NCBI GenBank assembly: GCA_947247005.1
Contig: OX365949.1
Span: 6,830,001-6,894,000, forward strand
Origin: Spisula solida
Taxonomy: Eukaryota; Mollusca; Bivalvia; Venerida; Mactridae
DNA: 64,000 nucleotides
Direction: 5' to 3'
Part shown: positions 12,830-25,608 of the stretch, one piece after another
How positions within the stretch are numbered: the first letter of the stretch is position 1
Layout: each line of letters begins with the position of its first letter
Made by a program: the position numbers and the translations under genes
Notes under the pieces: model-generated
Database searches by the model: none
What the model was told of the DNA's origin: nothing
Seen by the model: the letters and a program-made list of their open reading frames with translations, nothing else

Positions 12830-12851
12830 ACTATTAACGGTTCCGCGCATG
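12830..12851. promoter_or_regulatory. Conserved CpG-containing box, U1
   Basis: ACTATTAAC followed by GGTTCCGCGCATG is nearly invariant in all four units while the flanks have drifted. It lies 250-270 bp upstream of the leader ORF in U1 and U3, with TA-rich CCGATATATAATAG just before it. A promoter-proximal role is inference. Confidence 0.45.
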
Positions 12852-13472
12852 TAGACGATTATGTCTACAAAATCTTAAGAAGTCCCTTCGGCATAATACA
12901 TTCCGGAAGAAATTAGTGACCGCAAAAATCTATAAACCACAAGTACCGAAACTAAAAACATCCTATCTAGAATATGTATACGTAGAAACAATGTATGACT
13001 TATATACCTGTCAGATTACCAACATATAAAATGGCCCCAAGGCGATGGTTTTTATTGATTTATATGTAAGGGCGATGGCTACATGACACAATATTAATCA
13101 TGTGGACTTCGGATAGTTCTCTCTCCCACAGTCTAGACACGTGTCAAATTGTTCTTGTTGATGATTTGGTAATGCGGATACTGTGATGTTGACTGACCAG
13201 TGTCATTTTGTAGCCATTGTCACAGGTTCTTACGTCTGGTATGTTACCCTAGTTTAAATTATCTTCAATTGCATTACCCAGCAAACACATTCGAAATAAT
13301 ACAAATGTAACTATAAAGTATCAAGTAAATTTGACTAATATAAATAGAAAGTGTTAACAATTGCAGCACAAATGCATCAATTAGCTGAGTGCATGAAGTT
13401 TATCTATCCAAATTCGTTATTGGGTTTGAGCGTAGAACATTACATATCAATTACAGTTTATATCTATATCTG

Positions 13473-13900
13473 ACGTAATGGTTGCTTCTTGTTAATGGAA
13501 CGAAATTCAACCCATAATATTGGATCAATAATCGTAATCAACTATGAAACACCCAGAGAATTTGTATTATTCTATTCTTCCTAAATGTTGATTATCGTAC
13601 AGTTTGAGTAATGGGCACTAAAGAGCAGTATTATGTCTGCTGTATAGGAACATTCCCCAACCATCACATCACAAGATGGAGTGATTCTACAGTTTCCTAG
13701 TATTTTTGAAGACGTTTCATCTCTTTATTCTATTCAATTCACCATCACGCAATTTCGTTGATTCCCGTTTATTCATTGCCCGTAATTCAGCGATGATTTA
13801 AGAAGGGAAAGCTTTTAGTTCGGCTCGTTATTCTGTGAGTTCTCAGTCTCACTGAAGCTTTGTCTAGGGCAAATCGGGACGAATGAATGTTTATATATGG
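13473..13900 (+). pseudogene. Conserved block with MGxKEQ ORF, U1 copy
   Basis: This roughly 400-bp block recurs in all four units. The frame 13611-13700 reads MGTKEQYYVCCIGTFPNHH and continues ITRWSDSTVS before a TAG. U3 and U4 read on for three codons (WYS). An acceptor-like TATCGTACAG lies just upstream and an AATAAA-like signal follows at about 13881. An earlier frame in the block starts at about 13498 (MERNSTHNIGSIIVINYETP), is open in U1 and U2 and broken in U3 and U4. I recognise no family. The Cys-x11-Trp spacing could fit half of an Ig-like fold, but that is weak. Probably a decayed last exon. Confidence 0.35.
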
Positions 13901-15559
13901 AATGAATATATATGAGTAAAAGAGTGGACTCTCGAGAAATATTTCACAATTACTAGCGCAAAGAACTAAACTTTGTCTGGTACTCTTAAATAACATTTTA
14001 GATATGTCAAAACTGTCACTTTGGTGACTCGATAAAGTAAAGTTTCCCTGCCTTAAGGACGACAATAGTAATTAAGTGAGTAGTCGGTACAATGTATGAC
14101 CGGATTGTTTGTAAGCTGAATATATCAATCTCACTATAGAAGATATTCGTAGTCAATAATAAATCAGGTACATAAGTTGACAAAGTTAGAAATGATATTT
14201 GTAAAAATGTGGCGGAACGTTATAAGAATTTTTGGATCAAATACTTCACTTTCCATGAAACGGTATTCAAGTATACACTCAACATTAGTTATAAGCAAAA
14301 ACGTGGTTTTACCTAATAACTTTTTTATTTATTTTATTATTTGTGTACATGGTATTGACTATCATATGATTGGATTAATAAAGTTGTTTTTGTCTTTAAA
14401 TTAATTACAGCGATTTATTGAACCATGAAACATAAAAAAAGCGTAACCTAACCGAGCAATTGACGCGTAGTTGCAATTTCTTTTTGTGTATGATAAATTT
14501 GAAATTTAGATATATCGACAAATTAAAAAAACACACAAATTAATTCGATTTTTTACTCAACAACATGGTGGTTATTAACTTTTAAAAATATATGTTATAA
14601 TTGTTATGGTCAAGGGGAGTTAACTATGTTGCAAATTACCTTTTTGATGAAAAAATCGGTATTTCAAACCTGGGCTTTGTTCCTTATCATTGTTTTCTGT
14701 CTTCGTGATAAGAACATACAGTAGAAAATGAACTTTATCAGAGAGACAGGCACATGTCTGCATAAGCAACCTGACATACGCCCGCAAACTACATATGATG
14801 AATATTTCAGAAAGATCCAACACCTATTGACCGAGCTATGGATAAATAAACTCTCGTGTACTTAGAACTTTTCTCGAGTGTACATATTACCTTGGACTTA
14901 TTTCAACTGACACGATACTGTTAAATTCGAACAGTATTTTTGTCAAATAATACTTAATTGTCATAATTGGGTATTCAGTAACAAACGTTGTTAATAAACC
15001 AAGCAGATGCATAATTGTTAGCTACAAAGCTCCCTCTTTTTTTCTTTAGGTAGGAATATATCGGCATTTTTCGATTGGTGAATGTTGCATCTCTTCTCAA
15101 CAAGTGTCCTGCTTTTAAATATGTAGTTTAGAAATGTTATTGAATCACACAGTTTGTGTGCAAGGTCATTGTTACGTTGTCGTGGAATGCTCTTTGTCTC
15201 ATTTCTCCTTTACACATGACATGTAGAGTTATCACCACAGAAATCATATAATTGTGGTATCAAAAGACACACAAGACTAATCGTATATCAGCAAAAATAC
15301 AGTGTACGTCTATTAAATGGGCGATATGAATGATGTATCAATATGTTATTTACATGGCATTTGGTTTTGAAATTGAGAAAGCTCGATTCTCAACTTAGGC
15401 GTTACGTTGTCAATGCATCAGATCAGGCTTCAGGCATGACAAATCTATATGAAGCATAAAATGTATGTCACAATCGTCAAAGGGTAAAGTACAACCAATG
15501 AACTAATATAACCGCAATTCATTTAAGTGATTTGATAGACCGTTGCCCTCTGATACAGG

Positions 15560-15790
15560 TTTTGACTCTGTACTTTAACATAACTTGTAGAAAAATACGA
15601 TTTCATTTTAACATTTGATGAAAAGGAATAAATATCGATGTTTTACGTTGAAGACTTAAATATCGTTCCCCGAAGAATAGTCAATTTCATTATTTTCAGG
15701 AAACATGCCCATGCTTTCAACAACCCTGCTAGAACACATTCATTATTCCTTTAATGAAACAGGTTTTATCAAGAAAGAGAAAGTGCTACG
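15560..15790 (+). pseudogene. Acceptor-like site and exon-like piece, U1 copy
   Basis: A pyrimidine-rich TTATTTTCAG precedes GAAACATGCCCATGC at 15700. The acceptor, the piece after it and about 140 bp upstream are conserved in U2 (23170-23400) and U4 (38355-38580). The frame after the acceptor begins ETCPC but stops within ten codons, so if this was an exon it is no longer coding. Confidence 0.3.
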
Positions 15791-16807
15791 TGATAGATAC
15801 AATTGTGTTTATTATTAAAGCGATATTGTAGTTCGTGCTACTGCTTTCTTATTTCTTTTTAATGGAAGAAAACGTGGTGAAAGAGCAAGTACGAAAACCG
15901 TACCATGAAAAAACTGAACTTATTACATTTAATCTTATTTCACTCGAGCGATCATGGGTAAACACATGAAATCTGATTATCGAAACATGCATTTCAGTCG
16001 AATTTGCTCACGAACATAACTCGTAGTACGGTACCATTAACAAATTCAAGCAATGATGCATTGCAGCAATACTTCAGCTAGAAGAACACATGTTTAATTG
16101 GTTAAATGATGTTCGTGTCTTAGCAGACAGCAAATTGTTAAGACATCAATGTATCTCAACATTTTACAATTACACTTACATTGTCAAGCAATAGGATTGA
16201 TGTGTCCATCATCCTGGAATATACGAAAGTTATAATATGACAGGCTGACACATTATTTGATAAATATGCACAGCGTGTTATATAATTGCCTACCATTACT
16301 GTACGATAACACTATTTGATAGTCTGCCTATTTGAAAAGTTTATATTTACCGTGTTTATGCGTATCTTAAATCGGTGTGAATGCTTGCTTTTGCACGCTG
16401 AGTATCCCTACCTGATTTTACGTGATAACCATAATAGGAAATCAGACCAACACACATATGTCTGAAACATTTCTTGGATAAAACCACCGAAATACGGATA
16501 TAGATCGGACGAAAGTAATGTGTCTGACAAATAGATAAATGGAAGCTGTTCTTTTACTTTGTTATACAGCAGTTATGACGGTAACATTTGTCTGGGCCGA
16601 AAATCAGCAACTAGCATATGACTGCATCAACTGTTTGTTAGCTTACATCATCGGGGTATTTGCTCTTTCACGAGATACTACTATATAGTTCGATTTCGAG
16701 CATTGCGCCGTGACTGCACTTTCAAGGTTTCAACCATTCATCGATATAGGTTGGTGTAGGTTTAGTCAATGAGGGAAGTATTACAATTAGGGTAGGTTAT
16801 ATCGTGT

Positions 16808-16890
16808 GTAGGATTGGGCGTGAGGATAAAGCGCTCGATACATTCTAAATACCTTTTGTGAGACCAGGGTTCAATTCCCACCAAAAGTTG
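16808..16890 (+). other. tRNA-like (pol III) A and B boxes, probable SINE head remnant
   Basis: TTGGGCGTGAGGA resembles an A box and CAGGGTTCAATTCCC matches a B box about 53 bases downstream. No acceptor stem or coherent cloverleaf is seen, so this is more likely a tRNA-derived SINE head or tRNA relic than a tRNA gene. Confidence 0.4.
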
Positions 16891-17159
16891 TTTACATTTT
16901 TTATTTTATAGTTTTTAAATGCTTATAACTTGCAAAAGTTGTGTAATACTCGTTTATGTGACAAACCATATTTGTTACGTGTATGTTGTAGAACGTTCTG
17001 ACGGCTAATCGACGTAGTATAGGTAATATAACGATCGAAATAAGTAAAAATGAAAAATATATTTAAGTGACACCTTTTAATGCATCATTTAAAAAACACA
17101 AAACATCGCTTTAACTTATAGTCTCTTTAAATAACATAAAATAATGATATTAAAACAAA

Positions 17160-17240
17160 ATGAGCGCATTGATGATTCGAACCAGCGATTATTGTGTTAG
17201 CATTTCTGAACGTCGCCGACTGTACTGAAGTGTAATCGAT
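17160..17240 (-). other. tRNA-like B box on the minus strand, weak SINE head
   Basis: Read on the minus strand, CGCTGGTTCGAATCATC contains a near-perfect B box. The A box upstream is poor. It lies about 300 bp from the plus-strand tRNA-like segment, in opposite orientation. Confidence 0.25.
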
Positions 17241-18049
17241 AACAAAGACATATTTGTAAGAATCATATCATTAAAAAATGCTCTCTGAACGTAATAAACC
17301 ATGGTCTACCCGCCAAAATTGACTAGTCGAAAAGGTCATGGTTCAGGGTTCAAAATTGAACTATAGCCTACCACCCCCTTGATTCATAGTTAAGGCGGAA
17401 AATATTGCAATATGAGCAATCCTGCACGGGAAAGGTGTGCGGTAGCTAATACCACACATACTTTGTTAAATTGTAGTACAAATTGTGTACTGATCAAACA
17501 ATCGTATATCGTTTATTATCTGGCTACGCCCTCGAGTAAATACGATGACCTCGAGTTTTAGTTCTGTACGTATATTTGGCCTTTCTCATTTATAAAAGAA
17601 CACGTCCGACCTGCCCAATTCGGTAATCCATTTCATACTCAACAGTCTATTTATGCCATCTGAGGTCCTATCAGTCATTATTGATACAGCTATTATTCAA
17701 GTTAACGCAGATACGAATATTAAAAAAAAATAACGCAACCGATTTACTAGCTTTATTCAAACCATTCTAACCAAACAAAACGGTAATTTATTCTAACTGC
17801 GTTACCAAGGAAACCGAAAGTCATTTTGTGTTTCAGCTGCAAACTCTAGCTCAAATAATTAAATACAATGGGGAAAAACTAATCAAGTTTAGTTTCCTTC
17901 CCGTTTTATTAATTGTAAATTATGCGTGCTACAAAAATAGAATTAAAAGACTCCTACTTTTGTATTTAAAACAGGTATAATATGTATCATTTATTGTTCA
18001 CTTTCAACCCGCCAGAATAAGGAAGCATAACAATTAATTAAATTCAATT

Positions 18050-19029
18050 ATTTATTTCCCTCTATGCAGAGGATATTGAACACAGTATGTACAGGATAAC
18101 AAAGTATAAGAAGTTATACAAATTTGAACATGAGCATGATAGTAACTACATTAATATGTAATTCTCAGAAGACACGCCGCAGGTGATTAGCGACACGCAA
18201 TTGACCAGTTATACATATATCACGGTTCTGTCTTAGGTATTCACTCAGCAGAATATATATTCAGACATTGGGTTATATACATATATGAATATTTGAGAAA
18301 CATAGACTCAGTTTCAACGTCAAACACAGATTCCAATAGTGCCCCTAAGAGTTTTAAAGACAGTGAGATGCTGTTAAATGACAATATTTCGTGTAAATCG
18401 TCTTGACTGATATATTGTACTAGTGAATCTTTGAATTCAGTTCGGAGTGTCTGGGTACATAGGCATTCACTTATCACGTGTGTAAGTTCTTCCTGGTAGA
18501 CTAATTCGCATTTGTCACATAGTTGGTTTTCGAGTAAAACACTTCTAGTCCATAATCTAGCGATGACGCGCGTAATATAGTTGAATGAGTTTAGATTACA
18601 AACGTTATACACAATAGATGGCACAATTCGTGGATGTAGTATCCGAAAGAATGTAAAGTCCGTATCCTGTGACATTCGGTTGTCCCACAAAAGTGTTTCA
18701 TTTAACTGTATTGCACATGCAACGGCATTTTTCCACTCTCGCTTTGAAGGTTTGCATTGCGGAGTGGATGTGAAGTTGTTGATTATGAATTGCAAGCCAT
18801 ATTTGTACAAAATGTTACATACGTCAGGAATGTATCCTAGCGTTACGTTTGATCTATCACTAAGAAATAAAACAAGTTTTCGAATAAAAATATCTCTTGT
18901 CGCGGAGCCTGATGGTAGTGTCATACGTTTGTGTAAAAACATAAGTTTGCGAGATTCTATTTTGGACGGTAATCGGTTCAGACCTAGCATGGACCGACTA
19001 ATACATTTGGTAAATACCTCTAGCCCCAC
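18050..19029 (-). mobile_element. 5'-truncated non-LTR retrotransposon (LINE), C-terminal part of ORF2
   Basis: The minus-strand frame 19029-18241 encodes 262 residues. Near residues 171-189 it has the CX2CX9HX4C arrangement (CDKCELVYQEELTHVISEC) found after the reverse transcriptase domain in many animal LINEs. The sequence around it (RLWTRSVLLENQ before, a Leu-rich tail after) has the same character. No reverse transcriptase catalytic motif is present and the frame has an in-frame stop just upstream, so only the 3' end was inserted or kept. The 3' UTR runs to about 18050 and ends in AT-rich AATAAATAATTGAATTTAAT. It belongs to a different family from the fragment at 37060-38189. It separates array units U1 and U2. 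Confidence 0.8.
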
Positions 19030-19764
19030 CTAAGCTGTTTGGATTCCGTATGAGCTTTGTAGGATATGCTGTTCTGTGGAATTGATTATAGTCATGTCAT
19101 CCACTTGCAGTATACCACATCAGTACTAGTGGACAATTAAGTGTCTGTTGTATATACATTGTCTTCCCTTTGCACATTAATTTATGGTATCTAAATATGT
19201 CAGTGAATCGTTTAGTTTCAAATAAATCAGGCCATTAAGATTTTATTGAAGTGAGCATGATTAATTGTGAGGTTGAAATGTGATTACTGTGATGACGTAT
19301 TTACTGCTGACGTAAACTGATACATTGGACGTATTTGAAATTTGAGCAGTGATCAACTGAGATAAAACATATTGCGTAGTATCCATTCGGAAAATGTCCA
19401 ATCGAACATTGATACATTAGATGTACTTTTTGTTTTGACATACATAGTATAAAGATACATGTTTATTGCTGGTTGTAAAATGTTTAGTACGTGATTTTAA
19501 ATAGCATCCATTGTATGCTTCCATGGTATGGTTCCATAGGGAGAAATTGGTTACCGATTTTATGAGAACGAAATACTAGGGTACATTTTTGTAATAAACT
19601 ATTTCTTTAGCAATAACATGTCAAAAAAGGATGTATAGCATATGATACTGACTATATAATTTCCCATTCACGGATGTAGTTTCGCCATCTCTAACCGATA
19701 TGTAACCGTTAACATGTCAACTCTACTATTCTCAGAACGTTGACGAAACAACATATCAAATAAA

Positions 19765-19786
19765 ACTATTAACGGTTCCGCGCATG
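19765..19786. promoter_or_regulatory. Conserved CpG-containing box, U2
   Basis: Identical to the U1 box across ACTATTAAC plus GGTTCCGCGCATG, although the expected downstream leader has been lost. Confidence 0.4.
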
Positions 19787-20686
19787 TAGACGACTGTCTA
19801 CTCAACCATAAAGAACAAACTTAATGTAGTGACAGTGGCATCAATAAATTGTTGGAGAAGTTAGTGACCGCAATAATCTGTAAACCACAGACTATCTGAT
19901 ATGTAATGTGTTACTTGGTATGAAGGATAACTATTGATGACTTGGTGAGGCCGATAATTTGATGCTAACTGTATTTGTGAAGGTCACAATCATACAATAC
20001 CTTATTTTACACCATTAATAGTTTTATATTTTCAAAAAAACAGTACGATACACAACCTGTGTTCTATGTAGTTATAAATACAAACGATTGGGGAAGTATT
20101 TTTTAAAAGTTCGTTTTGAAAGGTCGCTTTTTGAAGTAATTTTCGTATCATTTATATCGCTTGTACGTTATTTCATTAATTCTATTTAGGAGCCATGCCA
20201 TTCGTTCTTTGAACGTTTATTTATATGCTTGTCTCAATGTGTAAATGAAACTGTAATCCGTATACTTATTACATTATATCATAAAAATAGGAGTATAGTC
20301 CGTCAGCGATCAAGCTGGACCCCATAAACCTTAAATCTTACAACTCAAAACCGATTAAAATAAACATTGGTATATCTTTATTTTCAATCTTACCAACTCT
20401 CATAAAATAAAACAGAATTTTTGATCCACAGAAAGGTATACTTTGCATTCACTTCAAATGTAAAATTTTAAGTCTAAAACCGAGTAAATACGTATGGGTG
20501 GTTCACGTTACAAGAACAGCAAAATTAGCAACTGGGTCATTATAACTGTGCATCAGTGACCATTGCAAATATATAATGAGGCCCAAACATCAATGTTTAT
20601 GTGATTAATGTTTAAGCTGACCTTAAGGTGCTGAAATAACTGGATAAACTGTGTTGAAGCACCTGTAAAAAACAACATTTTATATA

Positions 20687-21354
20687 CAGGGTGATCCAAA
20701 AAACATGTCCCACAAACAATGCTTAATAACTTCGGGAATTTTAATAGTGTAGTTATTGTTTTGGTATTGACGGAACTATGATATTGAATTAAGTTTATGT
20801 TGAATATAAATGATATGTTAGAGGTTTTATGAAGGATTGTATAACACTACCACAGAATTAATGTAATGCATTGAAAAGATGAATGGTGCAAAGATGGTTT
20901 AATACACAGAGGATGTTATGACGGGCATTAGGTTTTGGTGATCGAGTGATTAGTCTCAGGACAACGCATGCATGGCCTCTACATTCACATGCTCATAATC
21001 CATTGGACTCTTTCTTATGAAGTTCCTTAAAGGAGAATGTGTGTTATCCAAAACCAACCACTTGACTTGTTTTTAAAGAATCAATTAGCGGACAGTTGGG
21101 TTTGAATCATTTAACGAGCGTGTACAGTGACGTCATTCAGAACTTTCGACGTCGTCTTACGCTAGTATGGAAAATGTGGTAGTCACCTCGCGCACTTCTT
21201 GTAAAGTTAGTTGTTCAAACTATAGTTTGAAGTGTTGTTTAACAAAATCTTACATTCATGTGCTTTAAATGTGTAAAGTCAAAAATTATATATCTTAAAC
21301 AGTATTTATTTTTAATACGAATTGTTTGTGGAACCTGTTTTTTGGATCACCCTG
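20687..21354 (+). mobile_element. Degenerate mariner/IS630-type transposon with intact TIRs
   Basis: The 668-bp element starts CAGGGTGATCCAAAAAACAT and ends with the complement of CAGGGTGATCCAAAAAACAG; the inverted repeats run about 34 bp with few mismatches. TA flanks both ends (20685-20686 and 21355-21356), the Tc1/mariner target duplication. The plus-strand interior keeps transposase remnants: GDRVISLRTTHAWPLHSHAH runs into NPLDSFL, a stop, then SSLKENV. This matches the WPPRSPDLxPLDFFLWGxLK region of mariner-like transposases, whose NPLD aspartate is the third catalytic residue. Further on, SDVIQNFRRRL fits the C-terminal helix. In-frame stops and a missing N-terminal half show that it is dead but may have been trans-mobilised. 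Confidence 0.85.
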
Positions 21355-22712
21355 TACAATACGTGTTTGTACAAATGATTATTGACATCAGAAGATGGGC
21401 CTCAGCTATATAAGCATTGATGATCAATCAAATGTAGGTCGAAATACTACCCATATTTATCCTGTTAGAGCTGTTACAAATACAATAGCATTATTCTGAC
21501 GACCTGACCTAATGAATTAGTTTACTCCTTGTCCATTTGTTGATTAAAATATCAAAATTAATACATTATACCCAATGTGAAAATAATAAATGGGTATGCT
21601 AAAAAGTCTGAAGTTAGTAAAGGTAATTCAGTTAACTATGCCAAATGTCACTATAATTACATTTTTTATTGGTTTTAAAGTAATTTAAGATTTATGAGGT
21701 GTCCAGCATTGTCGCTAACGGGCTACAACTCGCAATAACAGAATAACGAAGAAAGGAAATGAAAACGTTAACATGAATTAAAATGTAGCTTTTTTATATG
21801 TGAAGTCCAAACTCAATGGTTCTGTCGTCGGCAGAACAAACATATATCAAGCCAAACCGCATATTTAACCAGCAGAAACAGTACTGAGTACTGACAAGGA
21901 ACATTGTATGAACATCGTTGCAGTAACACAAAGTAAACAGTCATAGAAATTCCCTTCCAATAGTAACTTTGTCTACTTTTACAACGGGTAATTGTCTGCG
22001 TGCTTTAAAAAGGCTGTTTAAACATGACATTATTTAGTTTCTGTATATTAATAACTTGTTCAAACCTCTAAAATATCATTACATTCTGCATTCATTTGAA
22101 AAACGCTCAATAGTTAATGGAAGTTTGTTTTCATTTATACTTAAAAAGGAACAGTCAATTTAAACATCACGTAGTTCACAGGTGGAAGTTAGTGAGTATT
22201 TGTTTCATAAGAAACAAACATGTTTCGAGATTTTGGATTTGTTTTGCTTCTTGAATTCATTGTCCAAAAGGTTCAAACTTTCAGAAATCGCAAAATAAAA
22301 TAAATACTTTAGCAAAAAATATCGTGCACGAATTTGAGCTCTAAATTGTGCGTGTTTAATTTTTCAGTGTCTTAAGCTATTTTTGTCATAATTTTATACA
22401 GTTTGAGAAATAACCTCTTAATCGAAAAAGTAATATTTCACTTATATAAATGGTTGATAGTAACTATTATTGTAAGACTGCAAGCATCAGCTGTGTGCAT
22501 GCATATTATCTGTCCAAAATATGTATGTTTTTGTGGCTAAAATGGCATATTAAGGATAGTTATATATATCACTGACGTATTTATTGCTTCTTGTTAATGG
22601 AACGAAATTCAACCCATAGTATTGGATCGTTAATCGTAATCAACTATGAAACACCCAGAGAATTTGTATTATTCTATTCTTCCTAAATGTTGAATATCGT
22701 ACAGTTTGAGTA

Positions 22713-22802
22713 ATGGGCACGAAAGAGCAGTATTTTGTCTCCTGTATGGGAACATTCCCAAACCATCTCATCACAAGATGGAGTGATTCTACAGTTTCCT
22801 AG
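22713..22802 (+). pseudogene. MGxKEQ ORF, U2 copy
   Basis: Reads MGTKEQYFVSCMGTFPNHLI then TRWSDSTVS and a TAG, the same premature stop as U1 relative to U3 and U4. Flanking conserved DNA runs from about 22570 to 22930. No function recognised. Confidence 0.35.
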
Positions 22803-23169
22803 TATTCTTGAAGTCGTTTTAGAATTTAGCGATGATTTAAGAAGGGAAAGCTTTTAGTGTCGCTCATTAATCTGTGATTTCTCAGTCTTGCCGAACCGCT
22901 GTCTGAGGAAAATCGGGACAAATAAATGTTTTCTTTAAAGCATGTACACGTACGGGGTTATCCGCGAAGTTCTAGGAAATATGGCAGGCGTATGGGTGTC
23001 TCTACCCCCGTATTTGAACCCGATTTATCAGTTTTGGCAATGTGGCAAAAGTGATTTAAAAACAGTTTACATGTACATACAGTCTAATGTGTATAACGTT
23101 TTTCGCAATCATCTTAAAGTTACGTACAATGACTGCAATTTCATTAAAAACATAACGATAAAATGTTGA

Positions 23170-23400
23170 TATTTTATAAGACTGTGTACTTTAACAAAAC
23201 TGGTCGGAAAGTACGATTTCATTTTAAAAAAATAAGAACTGATAAAATACGAATAAATATTGATATTTGGTGTTGAAGGCGTAAACATCTGTCCCTGAGG
23301 AATAATTAATTTCCTTAATTTTTCAGGAAACATGCCCATGCTATCACTTACACTGGTCGAACACGTATTCAATATCCAGATTGTGAATCATTTGGTGTTT
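23170..23400 (+). pseudogene. Acceptor-like site and exon-like piece, U2 copy
   Basis: TTAATTTTTCAG precedes GAAACATGCCCATGC at 23327. The frame begins ETCPCYHLHWSNTYSISRL and then stops. The upstream 150 bp matches U1 and U4. Confidence 0.3.
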
Positions 23401-23690
23401 TATTAAGAAAGATAATGTGTTACATGGTGGATTTTTTCTTATTCATTAAAGCGATAGTGTAGTTATATTTTTGTTTACGATTCGATCAAACGTTTTTTGA
23501 ATGTTTAAACATGATGAAATAGCAAGTATCAATACTATATAATACTTAATCAGAAAGATTTAATTGTTTTAAATATAAATTCTTTTAGTTACTTAAAGGA
23601 CTTTTCAAAAGATGGTCTAGTACGTTTACTAACAATGCCTCGTTGTCATTTGTTGTGCTTCATCTTTCTGTTTGATAGAATATGCTTGTT

Positions 23691-23838
23691 CATGGTGTCA
23701 GTTGTAAGATAAATACCCAATTACGGTGCGACTTTCACATAGAACGTCGCTACAGTTGTATATGCATGGTGTCAGTTGTAAGATAAATACTCAATTACGG
23801 TGCGACTTTCACATAGAACGTCGCTACAGTTTTATATG
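23691..23838. repeat. Tandem duplication, 74-bp unit, two copies
   Basis: CATGGTGTCAGTTGTAAGAT begins at 23691 and again at 23765. The two copies differ at about two positions, so this is a recent local duplication within U2. Confidence 0.9.
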
Positions 23839-25608
23839 TCTTTAACCAATCATAAATAAACAATTTGAGATCATATTTGTCTTGTTACACGTGTACGATC
23901 CATATTAACACCAATGACTAATCAACGAAACATCATTTAGAAAAATGTAATGTGCTTAAGTTGTTATCAGCGTAAAAACGTGTTCTAGTAAGCAAATTGC
24001 GGAGACACCTTTTACAATTACATGTACATGTTCCAGCATAATTGTACATCTTGTGCTGGTACATACGTCAAATAATATCATGGTATACTTAAACATCATT
24101 TGATAACTATACAGAGCGTATTACATCATTGCCTATTATATTATTGTAAGGTATCGTTAATCATTAGGCAGACTGCTTGAGAAGTCGAACTTAGTCTATG
24201 TATTCACATTTTGAATCATTCTATATCATGCTTTTAAATTTTCAAGTACGATCTGTGTTTGCGTGTTAAAAGTAAATTACAACAATTGAACATACACGCG
24301 ACTAAACAAGTCTTGAACGACATAATAATTTATATAAATCGACCGAAATATGGATATAGATCGGACAAAATTAATGTGTCTGGGTTTTAGTTGGACATAG
24401 CATGATACAAATAGATAAATAAAAACAGCAGTTATAATGATGTCGGTTGTCTTGGCTAAACATGAGCAATTTTCATATTTTCCCCCACGTGTATGCATGT
24501 GTAGTGTGAGCAGTATTCAATAAGTTGTTGTTATTCGGGTTTATTCCGTGTATAAACGGCTTTCCGGTCAAAGAAAGGAGACAAAAGACGGAATAGTAAT
24601 TTTTTATTGGGAACAAAGACTTGCTATTTCGCAAACAACTAACAACTTCTACTCCTAGCTATCCACCGATCAATCTTACTGAATTGTACAAACCTGCCCC
24701 ACTCGGTAATCTGATTCATGTTCTACACTTCGTAGACACGCGACGCACTTAATGCATTTTGGGGTTTAATACACACGTAGCCATTCTCTCCATATACCCA
24801 CCAGACACTTATTGTTGATAAAATAAGAAGGTACGGAATTTCATGATCCTATGCACAGCGGCCAGTTCAATTACACGCATCATTTTAAGGTTTAAAAGCA
24901 AACTGTATTTTGATAAAATTAAAAACGCATGAAATGAATCCTTTATAGAAGGACAGATGCATCTTTCTAAGCAGACTATTGTATATACGAGTACGTAGAT
25001 AGAGTTCATCAAATCGTATATAGTAAATGTTTGCTGTGATGGATTACTTTAAGCCCCTCGTAGTTTCAATGTGTTTTTCCGGCGAGTAATGCATGCTCAT
25101 ATACCACTCATGGTCTATACATCTTTAGAATACAAAACATGCTTTGACTTGGGTATGACCTTGGTATCAGACCCACCTGAAGGTGGGTTGTTGTGAATGT
25201 TTATTTTTGTACTCCATCCCGATCCCAATGACATAATTGGTTCCATTTCTCTACGGTTCCATCGCTTTCTTACTCCCTAATGCTGCTAGATCACGTACGA
25301 TTTGGTAGTTCTTTGTTTATTTCGAAGATTTAACTAGTTTCCGTTTGATAAGCGAGCTTTCTGCGATATAAATGGCAAATCAATTATGTCTAGCTTTTTT
25401 TATTCCTTAAACGAGGCCCCTTTGTTAGATTTTCAAGTTTTGAACAAATTATAACATTTGAGTATTAAATAAATCATAAACAACACCATAAAAAGGAAGT
25501 AGTGGATAATAGCGAATCTCATTTTATTGTGACTTTCGGAATTCGAGATTTCAGAAACATGGGGTATATATCCTTATCATGAAATATTCAAACCTATAAT
25601 AGGAAATC

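Larger units (their letters stand above)
12400..18050. repeat. Array unit U1 (first of four old tandem duplicates)
   Basis: The landmarks occur in the shared order: GGTTCCGCGCATG box at 12839, leader ORF at 13100, 'GCTTCTTGTTAATGGAACG' block from about 13485, MGxKEQ ORF at 13611, GAAGGGAAAGCTTTT at about 13803, GAGTAGTCGGTACAATG at about 14078, TTTTCAG/GAAACATGCCC at 15693-15700, AAATACGGATATAGATCGG at about 16490, and ACCTGCCCAATTCGGTAATC at about 17609. The Cys-rich exon found in U3 and U4 is missing or unrecognisable. A LINE fragment separates U1 from U2. Confidence 0.75.

Noticed and set aside
13787..14065. Minus-strand 92-codon frame in U1
   Set aside because: The counterparts in U2-U4 do not keep the frame, and the segment behaves like 3'-untranslated or non-coding conserved DNA.
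16808..17240. Functional tRNA genes
   Set aside because: Only pol III box similarity is present. No acceptor stem pairing or anticodon arm could be drawn.
18581..19033. Plus-strand 150-codon frame
   Set aside because: It overlaps the minus-strand LINE frame, whose CCHC motif marks it as the real one.
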